Origin: Rhodocyclaceae bacterium
GTDB lineage: Bacteria; Pseudomonadota; Gammaproteobacteria; Burkholderiales; Rhodocyclaceae
Assembly (NCBI GenBank): GCA_016791115.1
Contig: JAEUNL010000013.1
Location: forward strand, 1-64,000
Reading direction: 5' to 3'
Length of the DNA: 64,000 nt
The stretch's first letter is position 1; every line of letters starts with the position of its first letter. The notes under the pieces are model-generated. The model ran no database searches. It saw only the letters and a list, made by a program, of their open reading frames with translations, and was not told the DNA's origin. The translations under genes were made by a program, and so were the position numbers. Shown here piece by piece: positions 30,020-37,583 of this stretch.

Positions 30020-30580
30020 TTAATCCCGGAACAGCCAGGGGCGCAGCAGTCCGACCAGTCGCGGCATGATCAGCCAGGTCATCAGCGCCACGATCAGCGC
30101 GGTCAGGATGGCGGTGCGCAGCAGGAAGGGCAGGGCGGCGAGTGCCGGCGCGACGAACCACAGCACGAGCGACACCGTCGGAAAGATGCCGAGCCAGGTC
30201 GCGACAGCCATTTTCCAGCGCACCGGGGCATGATTCGCGGGTGCGGCCGGCAGCGCGAACCAGGCCTCGAGTCCGCTGAGCAGGCGGTAATCGGGATCTC
30301 CCTCGGCAACCGCGTGCAGGCGCGCATGCCAGGTCTGGCGCATGTCGGACACGTCCCACGCATCGAGGTGCTGCTGCGAATCGAAGCGCAATACGACTTG
30401 GTATTCGCCACCGGCCGATTCAGGTGGAATCATGTCCGCGCCGCGAAAGCCGCGGAACTTGGCCACCTCGACGAACATGCCGCGCAGTACGGCTTCGTAT
30501 GCGGCCTCGCAGCCCGGTTTGGCACGGCGACGTGCGATGCGGGTGACGGGATTCGGTTGCGGGGAGTCGGGTTGGCTCAT
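30020..30580 (-). CDS. antibiotic-biosynthesis-monooxygenase-fold membrane protein
   Basis: A 186-residue protein. The N-terminal half is an ABM-like ferredoxin fold (RRAKPGCEAAYEAVLRGMF, FRGFRGADMIPPE, YQVVLRFDSQQHLDAW). The C-terminal half has two membrane segments (WLGIFPTVSLVLWFVAPALA and FLLRTAILTALIVALMTWL). Similar proteins are annotated as ABM family; enzymatic activity is unproven. It is convergent with the integrase, with four bases between stops. Confidence 0.7.
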   Translation of the reverse strand: MSQPDSPQPNPVTRIARRRAKPGCEAAYEAVLRGMFVEVAKFRGFRGADMIPPESAGGEYQVVLRFDSQQHLDAWDVSDMRQTWHARLHAVAEGDPDYRLLSGLEAWFALPAAPANHAPVRWKMAVATWLGIFPTVSLVLWFVAPALAALPFLLRTAILTALIVALMTWLIMPRLVGLLRPWLFRD

Positions 30581-30618
30581 GGTGTGCACCGGGTGGACAT
30601 ACGGATACGCCCGCCCAT

Positions 30619-30646
30619 TTTATAGGGTGCAGCGTCGACGGTCGAA
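30619..30646 (-). promoter_or_regulatory. candidate sigma-70 promoter of the ABM-fold gene
   Basis: On the minus strand, TTCGAC (30646-30641) and TATAAA (30624-30619) are separated by 16 bases, about 35 bases upstream of the ATG. Consensus-based inference. Confidence 0.45.
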
Positions 30647-30909
30647 AGGCAGACGTGGGCCGATCCGCATTACGAAACCGGACCCGGCTTCGCGGCGCAG
30701 CGTTTCGGCGAGCAGGCCGGAGAGCCTGATCGATAGGGCGTCTGCGGCCTGCCATGCCTGCGGGGCTCATGGAATGGCGCGAGTGGCGCTGGCATGCCGA
30801 AGAGCGGCCCTCCATGCGGCTTGTGGCGCAGGTCGCTGCGAGACGGGCTACCTTGCGCAGGCGGTAGGTCCGCTGCTCGCGGACAGACGCGAGGCGTCCG
30901 CGACTGATG
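30647..30909. other. gene-free spacer
   Basis: Between the ABM-gene promoter and the TDT transporter stop I see no gene or clear signal. Open frames on both strands here have poor codon bias and no ribosome sites. Confidence 0.5.
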
Positions 30910-31857
30910 CTATGGCGGCTTCGGCAGGAACTGGCCTGAGAGCAGCAGGACGGCGGTTTTCCACGTTAGATAGCCGATGAATGCGTTGGCGCAGAGAAAT
31001 ATCGGCAATGCCAGGAAACGGGCCGCGTCCACGCCGCTGACGGCAAGCTTGAGAGCGCAGATCGTTGTCGCCGCAATTCCGAATGTGTAGGCCCAGTAGG
31101 ACATGACGAACGGTTGCTCGCCCAGCCATGGCCGCAATCGGATTCCCAACAACAACTGAAACAGTCCATACCCCCACAGCATGAGCAGCCAGGGTTCGTG
31201 GGCGCCCGGCGACAGCATCAGGCATGCCATCGCGCACACGACGGCCGGTGCGAACTGGATGCCGAGCAGCGGTCTTTGCGGCACCGGTAGCGGTTCCGGG
31301 ACGAGCAGCCTGTGGATCATCAGCGATTCCAGGGCTAACCACGAAAAAACGCCCGCACCGACAAAGAGCCAGCCCCAGGACGGCATCCCGAGTGCGCCCA
31401 GGATCGCACCAGAGGTGAAATTGCCGGCCACGGTTGGCAGATAGACGGTCGGCAACGTGTCCATCGGGCTGCGCCCGCCCCGCCAAAGCGTTCCGGTATG
31501 CCATAGCGAGAACAAGAGATGTCCACCAATCGCGCCGGCAGCGAGGATTTCGGCGGCGAGCCGTGAATAGGGCAAGGCTGCGATGGCGATCAGCATCGTT
31601 GCGACGGCGATCAGCGCCGGAGTGCCGCCCTGTACCGGATGTTCCGCCTCGATGCGCACGTATTGCGGTTGCTGGATCGCCTGAGAGAGATAAACGATCA
31701 GCAGCGCGGCCCACACTAGTATGGAGAGCACAAGCACGCTCTCGCCGATGACGCTCGGCAGCCCCCACAGGGTCGAGGCAACGCGCCAAGCCTGCCCCAT
31801 TCCGGAAAGACCGAGCACCATGCCGAAAAACGAAGCGGGGAGCCGTGCGGATGCCAT
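30910..31857 (-). CDS. TDT/SLAC1 family transporter (TehA-like)
   Basis: A 315-residue integral membrane protein with about ten hydrophobic segments. The opening ARLPASFFGMVLGLSGMG and the later YLPTVAGNFTSGAI and FAPAVVCAMACL resemble TehA/Mae1/SLAC1 channels for anions, tellurite or C4-dicarboxylates. In sulfur oxidisers some TDT members export sulfite, but nothing here proves that. ATG 31857 is chosen because the 94 upstream residues are non-hydrophobic and atypical. Confidence 0.75.
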   Translation of the reverse strand: MASARLPASFFGMVLGLSGMGQAWRVASTLWGLPSVIGESVLVLSILVWAALLIVYLSQAIQQPQYVRIEAEHPVQGGTPALIAVATMLIAIAALPYSRLAAEILAAGAIGGHLLFSLWHTGTLWRGGRSPMDTLPTVYLPTVAGNFTSGAILGALGMPSWGWLFVGAGVFSWLALESLMIHRLLVPEPLPVPQRPLLGIQFAPAVVCAMACLMLSPGAHEPWLLMLWGYGLFQLLLGIRLRPWLGEQPFVMSYWAYTFGIAATTICALKLAVSGVDAARFLALPIFLCANAFIGYLTWKTAVLLLSGQFLPKPP

Positions 31858-32041
31858 CAATGGGTTCGGGATGAAACTCCGCGCAATGTTAGCGAATGTC
31901 GCGCGCGAACGTGGGAAGTACCTTGTGCCGTGACGTTTCCCGATCCCGCGTGGCGCGCACTGCAGCCTCGGCCGATCGGATGTCGGGCAGGCGGTCGCAC
32001 AGCGATCCGGCCGATGCAAGCCGGCCGGACCGCCCGAAAAC

Positions 32042-34093
32042 TCAATCCTCGTCGGCCGCGCCCTTGAACTGCGAAGCGAGATGCTGTTGCACGCCGGGCG
32101 GCACCTGCGCGTAGTGGCTGAAGCTGACGTCATAGGCACCGCGCCCGCCGGTCAGCGACTTCAAACGTGACTGGTATTCGTTGATCTCGGCCAGCGGCAC
32201 CTGTGCCGATATCGCCGTGGTGCCGGGGCCGCGCCCTTCGGTGCCTGTCACGTGGCCACGCCGCGCGGCGAGGTCGCCGGTGAGGTCGCCGATCGAAGGG
32301 TCGGGCGCGAGGATGTGAATGTCGACCATCGGTTCGAGCACGATCGGACTGGCGCGCCGGATCGCTTCGGCTGCCGCCTTGCGGCCGGCGGTGAAAAAGG
32401 CGACTTCCTTGCCGTCGACCGAGTGCGTCTTGCCATCGAACACCGTGACGCGCAGGTCCTCGACCGGAAAGCCCGCCAGCACGCCATCGGCCAGCGCCTG
32501 GCGCACGCCTTTTTCGACTGCCGGCATGAATACGCCCGGAATCGCGCCGCCCTTGACGTGGTCGACGAACTCGAAGCCCGCGCCGCGTTCGAGTGGCTCG
32601 ACGCGCAAGGCGACTTCGCCAAACTGGCCGGCGCCGCCGCTCTGCTTCTTGTGGCGGTAAGTGAATTCCGACTGCCCGGTGACGGTTTCGCGATAGGGAA
32701 TGCGCGGCGGCCTGGTGTCGAGTTCGAGCTTGTATTGCTGTTCCAGTCGCGCGAGGTTGGCGCGCAGATGGGTCTCGCCGAGGCCGCGGATCACGGTCTC
32801 GTGGCTCGTCGGGTGGCGCTCGACGCGGAAGCAGGGATCTTCCAGTTCGATCTTGTGCAGCACGTCGAACAGGCGCTGTTCGTCGCCCTTTCGCCGCGTT
32901 TCCACCGCCAGCCCCTGCATCGGCACCGGGAACTCTAGCGGCTTGAGGTGGATGTGGTCTTCCTCATGCGAATCGTGCAACACGCAGTCGAAGGCAATTT
33001 CCTCCACTTTGGCGACCGCGCCGATCTCACCGGGCCCAAGCGATTCGACCTCGACATAGTCCTTGCCCTGCAGGCGGTAGAGGTGGCCGACGCGGAAGGC
33101 GCGCTTGCCGTCGCCAACGAACAATTGCGTGTCGCGCCGTATGGTTCCCTGATGGACGCGGAAAACGCCGAGCTTGCCGACATAGGGGTCGATCACCACC
33201 TTGAAAACGTGGGCGAGCACATGCCGGCCTTCCTCCGGAACCGCCTGAAAGGACTCGGCCGCGACGCCCGGCGCGCCGCGCCAGAACGGAGGCGGGTTGC
33301 CTTCCAGCGGGCTTGGCGCGAGGTGCGCAAGCACGTCGAGCAACTCGCGCAATCCGGCCCCAGTGCGCGAAGAAACGAACAGGATCGGGATCAGGTGGCC
33401 CTCGCGCATGGCCTTTTCGAACGGGGCGTGCAGTTCATCTGGCGACGGGTCGGCGCCATCCTCGAGATAGCGCGCAAGCAGCGTTTCGTCTTCCTCGACG
33501 ATGGTGTCGATCAACGCACGGTGTGCCGCCGCCGCAGACTCGAAATCGGTCTCGCCATCGCCGTGGCCAAGCAATTCCACCATGTCGCTGCGGCCATGTG
33601 CCGGCAGGTCGAGCAACATGCAGGCATTGCCGAAGCGCTGCCGGATGTCGGCCACCAGCGCGGGCAAGTCGACGTTGTCAGCCTCGATCTTGTTGATCAC
33701 GATCATGCGGCACAGGCCGCGTTCCCCTGCACGCCGCATCATGCGTTCGGTGGACAGCTCGATACCCGCCTGCGCGTTGATCACCACCAGCGCGGTATCG
33801 GCGGCCGCCAGCGCAGCAATTGCCTGCCCGGCGAAATCCGGGTATCCCGGGGTGTCGATCAACTGGATCTGGCGATCGTTCCAGGTAAAGCCCGCGACAG
33901 CGCTCGTGAGCGAGTGCCCGAAGGCCTTCTCCAGCGGATCGAAATCGCAGACCGTGTTGCCGCGCTCCACGCTGCCGCGCCCTGTTATCGCGCCCGCGGC
34001 GGCCAGCAGGGCTTCGGCCAGCGTGGTCTTGCCCGCAGCGCCGTGGCCAACGAGGACGACCGCTCTGCGGTTTGCGATGTTGTCGTGATTCAT
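32042..34093 (-). CDS. elongation factor G-like GTPase (EF-G paralogue)
   Basis: A 683-residue translational GTPase with all EF-G domains. G1 is GHGAAGKTT, G3 is DTPGYPDF, and G4 reads NKIE instead of NKxD. Domain IV has RHKKQSGGAGQFGEVAL. ATG 34093 follows a strong aggggga ribosome site. The altered G4 and divergent sequence fit the FusA2-type paralogues rather than the essential FusA, which normally sits in the str operon. Such paralogues act in ribosome recycling or stress translation; the role here is unknown. Confidence 0.85.
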   Translation of the reverse strand: MNHDNIANRRAVVLVGHGAAGKTTLAEALLAAAGAITGRGSVERGNTVCDFDPLEKAFGHSLTSAVAGFTWNDRQIQLIDTPGYPDFAGQAIAALAAADTALVVINAQAGIELSTERMMRRAGERGLCRMIVINKIEADNVDLPALVADIRQRFGNACMLLDLPAHGRSDMVELLGHGDGETDFESAAAAHRALIDTIVEEDETLLARYLEDGADPSPDELHAPFEKAMREGHLIPILFVSSRTGAGLRELLDVLAHLAPSPLEGNPPPFWRGAPGVAAESFQAVPEEGRHVLAHVFKVVIDPYVGKLGVFRVHQGTIRRDTQLFVGDGKRAFRVGHLYRLQGKDYVEVESLGPGEIGAVAKVEEIAFDCVLHDSHEEDHIHLKPLEFPVPMQGLAVETRRKGDEQRLFDVLHKIELEDPCFRVERHPTSHETVIRGLGETHLRANLARLEQQYKLELDTRPPRIPYRETVTGQSEFTYRHKKQSGGAGQFGEVALRVEPLERGAGFEFVDHVKGGAIPGVFMPAVEKGVRQALADGVLAGFPVEDLRVTVFDGKTHSVDGKEVAFFTAGRKAAAEAIRRASPIVLEPMVDIHILAPDPSIGDLTGDLAARRGHVTGTEGRGPGTTAISAQVPLAEINEYQSRLKSLTGGRGAYDVSFSHYAQVPPGVQQHLASQFKGAADED

Positions 34094-34289
34094 GCCGTAT
34101 TCCCCCTGATTCGCACCGTCGCGCGGCACGAGTTGATTGTCATTGAAGCGAAATCGACGGGCGCCGTTGGCAGCGCGTATCGTTCGCAGATTGGCGAATC
34201 GGGGCTGTGAGGTCAAGAGCGCATGCGTCGGCCGCAGCCGATGGAGCGCAAGACGCTGATGCGGCGATGTTTATGCGCGCCCGGCGGTA

Positions 34290-35222
34290 CTAGGGCCGTT
34301 GTTGCGGCGAGGCGACGCGATCGAGGTAGCGCGCACGGAACAGCAGGCGAGGGCGGCTCGGGTCATCGCGGAATCCGTTGCGCGTATGCAGGACGTTGTT
34401 GCAGATCAAGCCCGATCCGGGTTCGAGCCGGGCACGCAGGATCCAGGGGAGCGGCGCGTCGAGCATTTCGGCAAGACGGCGCACGGCGGCCTGCGTCAGG
34501 GCATCGTTCTTCCACTCGATGCTGGTGGTGCGGGCGGTGTAGCGCATGTGCAATTGCCCGTCTTCGGGATCGACGTGGAACACCGGACCCGTCTCTTCGG
34601 CGCGCGCGGTCCCGTTCGCATCCTCGCGGCAGGGGATTCGCATCGCATCGGGTGCCGACAGCGCCGCGACGAATTCGGGGTTCTCGTCGCGCAGCAGGAT
34701 GTAGGCCATCTCGTGGTCGAGCAATGCGTTGTCCCCACCATCGGCGGCATCCCGGACGCAGTGCAGGACCATCGACCGGATCTGTCTCGACGGCGGGTTG
34801 TAGTAGCCATCGGTGTGCCAGCGGATCGGCCGGTCGGTATACGGAATGAACTCGCCGCGCCCGGTCGACTCGCCGACCTCGAGCCGGCTGACACCGTCGT
34901 CGTCGGCGAGCCAGTTTGCGTCCAGGCGCCGCAGCCCGAACTGCGCCGCAAGCCGGCGCGGCAGGGCGTTGTCGTCGCGCTCGTCCGCGCTTGCATAGAT
35001 CGCCATGTTGGCCTGGCGGCAGCGATCGGCTATTGCGCCGTGTTCCACGGGTGTCAGGCGCCCGAGGTCGCGAACCTCGACGATCAGATCGGATACGCTT
35101 GTCGGTGCGCATTCGAGTTTCCAATCCCGCCAGCGCAGGTAGCTGTCGACGTCTCGAAGGGAGAAAGGCGAATGGCCGGCGTAGCGGCGATGGATCGCCT
35201 CGGTTGACGGTGTCAGCATCAT
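34290..35222 (-). CDS. TauD/TfdA-like Fe(II)/2-oxoglutarate dioxygenase
   Basis: A 310-residue protein. The iron-binding HxD reads WHTDGYYN, and the distal His/Arg region is NNVLHTRNGFRDDPSRPRLLFRARY. The gene begins ATGATG overlapping the stop of the 203-residue gene, so it is the last member of the sqr-led operon. TauD releases sulfite from taurine by hydroxylation; a sulfonate or other sulfur substrate is attractive but unproven. Sequence before the catalytic domain (SLRDVDSYLRWRDWKLE) is not typical of E. coli TauD. Confidence 0.75.
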   Translation of the reverse strand: MMLTPSTEAIHRRYAGHSPFSLRDVDSYLRWRDWKLECAPTSVSDLIVEVRDLGRLTPVEHGAIADRCRQANMAIYASADERDDNALPRRLAAQFGLRRLDANWLADDDGVSRLEVGESTGRGEFIPYTDRPIRWHTDGYYNPPSRQIRSMVLHCVRDAADGGDNALLDHEMAYILLRDENPEFVAALSAPDAMRIPCREDANGTARAEETGPVFHVDPEDGQLHMRYTARTTSIEWKNDALTQAAVRRLAEMLDAPLPWILRARLEPGSGLICNNVLHTRNGFRDDPSRPRLLFRARYLDRVASPQQRP

Positions 35223-35830
35223 TCGCCGCTGGTGCCGGTCCGCGCCCGGGCCGGATTGGGCTCTTCGCCGAGCAGCCCGCGCATGCCCTTGCGCATCAGC
35301 GCGACGGCTTCGGGTGCCTCCAGTTCCATCACTTGATCGTGCACCCACACCTTGTCGCGTTCTCGCAGTACATGCGTCAGGTGGTCCGCCAGGTAGCGCA
35401 GGAAGCCGTATTCGATCGAAGTGTCGCTGAAGTCGAAATCGGCGTAGTCGGCGGACCGCAGATTGAGACGATCGATGAAGGCACTCTTGAACCGAGTCAC
35501 GCCGTCGCCCGGCACCGGACCGCCAAGCAGATCGTTGTGATTGTCCGCCAGAATCTCGCCGAGGCGATTGGCCATCGACGAGGTGAAATCGACGCGCAGC
35601 TGCGGGCCGAGATGCGAGTACGCAATCCGGTCACCGATCTGAACCAGAAAGATCAGCCACTCCGCAAGAAACGCGAAGTATTGTTCACCGGGTTCGATCT
35701 CGAAGTCGGCGCGACGCATGTTCTTGAGGACATTCTGCGCGATGCGCCAGGCGATGAACGCGCTCGCGCCAGCGATCTCTCGCGTGCTTTTCGGCTTCTC
35801 TTCCCTGAACCAGTGGCTTTTGATGCGCAT
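35219..35830 (-). CDS. unrecognised 203-residue protein of the sqr operon
   Basis: Not recognised. It begins MRIKSHWFREEKPKSTREIA, is largely helical in appearance, has no signal peptide or cysteine motif, and contains FAFLAEWLIFLVQIGDRIAY and VDFTSSMANRLGEILADNHN. Acidic/aromatic stretch YADFDFSDTSIEYGFLRYL may form a binding surface. It overlaps the dioxygenase gene by four bases and follows tusA by 28 bases, so co-transcription with sulfur-transfer genes is likely. A tightly placed, full-length gene argues that it is real. Confidence 0.7.
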   Translation of the reverse strand: MRIKSHWFREEKPKSTREIAGASAFIAWRIAQNVLKNMRRADFEIEPGEQYFAFLAEWLIFLVQIGDRIAYSHLGPQLRVDFTSSMANRLGEILADNHNDLLGGPVPGDGVTRFKSAFIDRLNLRSADYADFDFSDTSIEYGFLRYLADHLTHVLRERDKVWVHDQVMELEAPEAVALMRKGMRGLLGEEPNPARARTGTSGE

Positions 35831-35858
35831 GGCCCGACGTTCCCGTGGCAAACAGGAC

Positions 35859-36344
35859 TCAACCCTTCGCGATGTAGAACTCGTACTCGCCGGGTGCGAT
35901 CTCGATCGAATCGAGCAGGTGGAAGCCGGTCTGCTGGGCCCACCCGGCAATGTCGCCCTTGACGCCCGGACAGTCGCTGACCAGTCGCAGCACTTCCCCG
36001 ACGTTCATGCTGCCCAGCAACTTCCTGGCTTCGACGATCGGCCCCGGGCAGACCGTGCCGCGCAGGTCGAGCACTGCGTTGGCCTGGGGACGTGTCGGCC
36101 GCCCCTTGCGGATGTAGTAGCCCAGTCCGCCGTCGCCACGCTTTTCGGTTGCGATGACCTGGTTGCCGGTAACGCGCGACCACGCGAACAGATCCGCTTC
36201 GGTGCCCGGGCAGTCCGAGATCAAGAGGAGGACCTGGCCTTCGGCAAGATCGTCCACGATTCGCTTTGCGCCGACCAGCGGCCCCGGGCAGGTTGCCCCT
36301 TTGACGTCCAGCGTCACGTTGGCGGTGGGAACGGTCGTGGTCAT
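35859..36344 (-). CDS. tandem TusA-domain sulfurtransferase
   Basis: A 161-residue protein of two TusA domains in a row (about residues 10-80 and 88-161). Each has the CPGP active-site motif (Cys19 in KGATCPGPLVG, Cys99 in RGTVCPGPIVE) and a second SDCPG motif (Cys45, Cys125). Single TusA proteins carry persulfide sulfur between rhodanese, DsrE and DsrC. ATG 36344 has a strong aggaga site. It lies nine bases after the Cys-less DsrC homologue. A didomain TusA may hold two sulfurs or bridge two partners. Confidence 0.9.
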   Translation of the reverse strand: MTTTVPTANVTLDVKGATCPGPLVGAKRIVDDLAEGQVLLLISDCPGTEADLFAWSRVTGNQVIATEKRGDGGLGYYIRKGRPTRPQANAVLDLRGTVCPGPIVEARKLLGSMNVGEVLRLVSDCPGVKGDIAGWAQQTGFHLLDSIEIAPGEYEFYIAKG

Positions 36345-36353
36345 TGCGTCTCC

Positions 36354-36683
36354 TCAGTAACCGCCCTTGCCGTAGGGCTGGGGCAATCCCGCGATGCGAG
36401 CGCCCTGCTTTGCAGGGCCGAGCGGGAACAGGTCGTACAGGTACTTGCTGTCTGCGGCCGGGTTGATCTCCTGCATCTCCTTCAGCATTGTGCGAAAGTT
36501 CGGGCTGTGACCCTGTTCGCGATAGCTGTCTCGCAGGTAACCGATCACCTGCCAGTGATCTTCGGTCAATTCGATGCCTTCCGCGCCGGCTATGGCGTGC
36601 GACGCCGCGTCGTCGAAATTCGGCTCGACGAGATAGCCATCGGCATCCGTTTCCAGTTCGTTTCCATTCACCATGATTCCCAT
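36354..36683 (-). CDS. DsrC/TusE-family protein lacking both C-terminal cysteines
   Basis: A 109-residue DsrC-fold protein (TEDHWQVIGYLRDSYRE, YDLFPLGPAKQGARIAGL). The flexible arm that carries two redox cysteines in DsrC reads GARIAGLPQPYGKGGY here, with no Cys. Such proteins have been grouped as regulatory sulfur-related (RspA-type) homologues and cannot act as sulfur carriers by the known mechanism. ATG 36683 has an aggaga site. It lies between the Cas6-like gene and tusA. Confidence 0.88.
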   Translation of the reverse strand: MGIMVNGNELETDADGYLVEPNFDDAASHAIAGAEGIELTEDHWQVIGYLRDSYREQGHSPNFRTMLKEMQEINPAADSKYLYDLFPLGPAKQGARIAGLPQPYGKGGY

Positions 36684-36722
36684 GCTTCGGCTCTCCTGCA
36701 TTTCCCGGACGGCGCTTCCTTT

Positions 36723-37340
36723 TCAGTGCAGACCGGAGATCTCCTTGTGCTGAATCAGAATGCCGCAGCCGAGATGCCGCGCCCTGCCAAGTCCTACGCA
36801 TTGCAGCCAAAGGGACTGGTCGAGCGGCACGTCATGCAGCGCGACGGCGAAACCGGCGACTTCGCTACCGGAAACTCGTGAGGCGCGTCGCCGGCCGCAG
36901 ATGAAACGGCACCCGATGCCGAGCCGCGCGAGTTCGCGCGCGATGTCGGCCTGGAAGCGCGTTTCCTCCGACGACCCGGTCGAGACGAAATCGGCATACA
37001 GCGTCGACGCGAGCGGCAGGGTGCGAATGTGCGAGGCCCCCACGCGAAGCGGGTGACCGGCGACGTCGAGCGTTTCGCCCTCGAGCGCCTGCGCATCCTG
37101 CCGGCGATGTTCAGGCACGCGCAACACCAGTTTTGCCCGGCGCGGAAGCAGCGTCATTCCGTAGTTCGTATGCGCGGCGCGAATCGCGTGGATGCCTGCA
37201 GTAGGCTCGGAGGGTAGCCAGGTCAACAATGCGGACACCGCGAGCCAAAGCGCTTCACGATGATCCTGGGGCAGATCCTCGCCCTGAAGGTCGAACACCT
37301 GATCCACCATGGACGAATAGTCGTCGGGTGCCATCGTCAT
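36723..37340 (-). CDS. Cas6/Cmx6-like protein in the sulfur operon
   Basis: A 205-residue protein resembling type I-MYXAN Cas6/Cmx6 (TIGR02807 as I remember it). Shared marks are the opening VFDLQGEDLPQDHREALW, GIHAIRAAH around residue 50, VLRVPEHR near 73, ALEGETLDVAGHPLRVG at 85-101, FICGRRR at 147, and the C-terminal glycine-rich loop VGLGRARHLGCGI at 182-194, which is the RAMP signature position. Cas6 proteins cut CRISPR RNA. No CRISPR array or cas gene was found here. The gene overlaps the 78-residue gene by four bases (ATGA). Substrate and role are unknown. Confidence 0.7.
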   Translation of the reverse strand: MTMAPDDYSSMVDQVFDLQGEDLPQDHREALWLAVSALLTWLPSEPTAGIHAIRAAHTNYGMTLLPRRAKLVLRVPEHRRQDAQALEGETLDVAGHPLRVGASHIRTLPLASTLYADFVSTGSSEETRFQADIARELARLGIGCRFICGRRRASRVSGSEVAGFAVALHDVPLDQSLWLQCVGLGRARHLGCGILIQHKEISGLH

Positions 37341-37573
37341 TCCGCACTCCGCATTTCCATTTCCGATAGTTGCTGCGTTGCCCACTGTTCCATGGACTTG
37401 CCCCATTTCGACGCAGTGACGGCATCGATGTCGAATATGGTGAAACGCTTGCCTTCCCGGATGCGAACGCGGAGAAGCGGAGCGCCGCCGCCATCGAAGA
37501 CGACTTCCTGAAGTTCGATTTGCTGCCCGCCCCACGGTACCGTGAAGCCGGCAATCGGACGAGGCGCGTGCAA
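37337..37573 (-). CDS. small conserved-looking protein downstream of sqr (78 aa)
   Basis: A 78-residue protein: FTVPWGGQQIELQEVVFDGG, LLRVRIREGKRFTIFDIDAV, then a helical tail (ASKWGKSMEQWATQQL). It reads as a small beta-sheet followed by a helix. It starts with TTG at 37573, ten bases after the sqr stop, with a tgaggt site, and overlaps the Cas6-like gene by four bases. I believe similar short proteins are annotated only as DUFs (possibly DUF6967); function unknown. Its place between sqr and the Cas6-like gene ties the two into one transcript. Confidence 0.7.
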   Translation of the reverse strand: MHAPRPIAGFTVPWGGQQIELQEVVFDGGGAPLLRVRIREGKRFTIFDIDAVTASKWGKSMEQWATQQLSEMEMRSAE

Positions 37574-37583
37574 GGTGATGACC

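Noticed and set aside
28585-30020. Prophage or integrative element
   Set aside because: Only the recombinase is present; flanking genes are pdxH and an ABM-fold protein, with no tRNA or att repeat seen.
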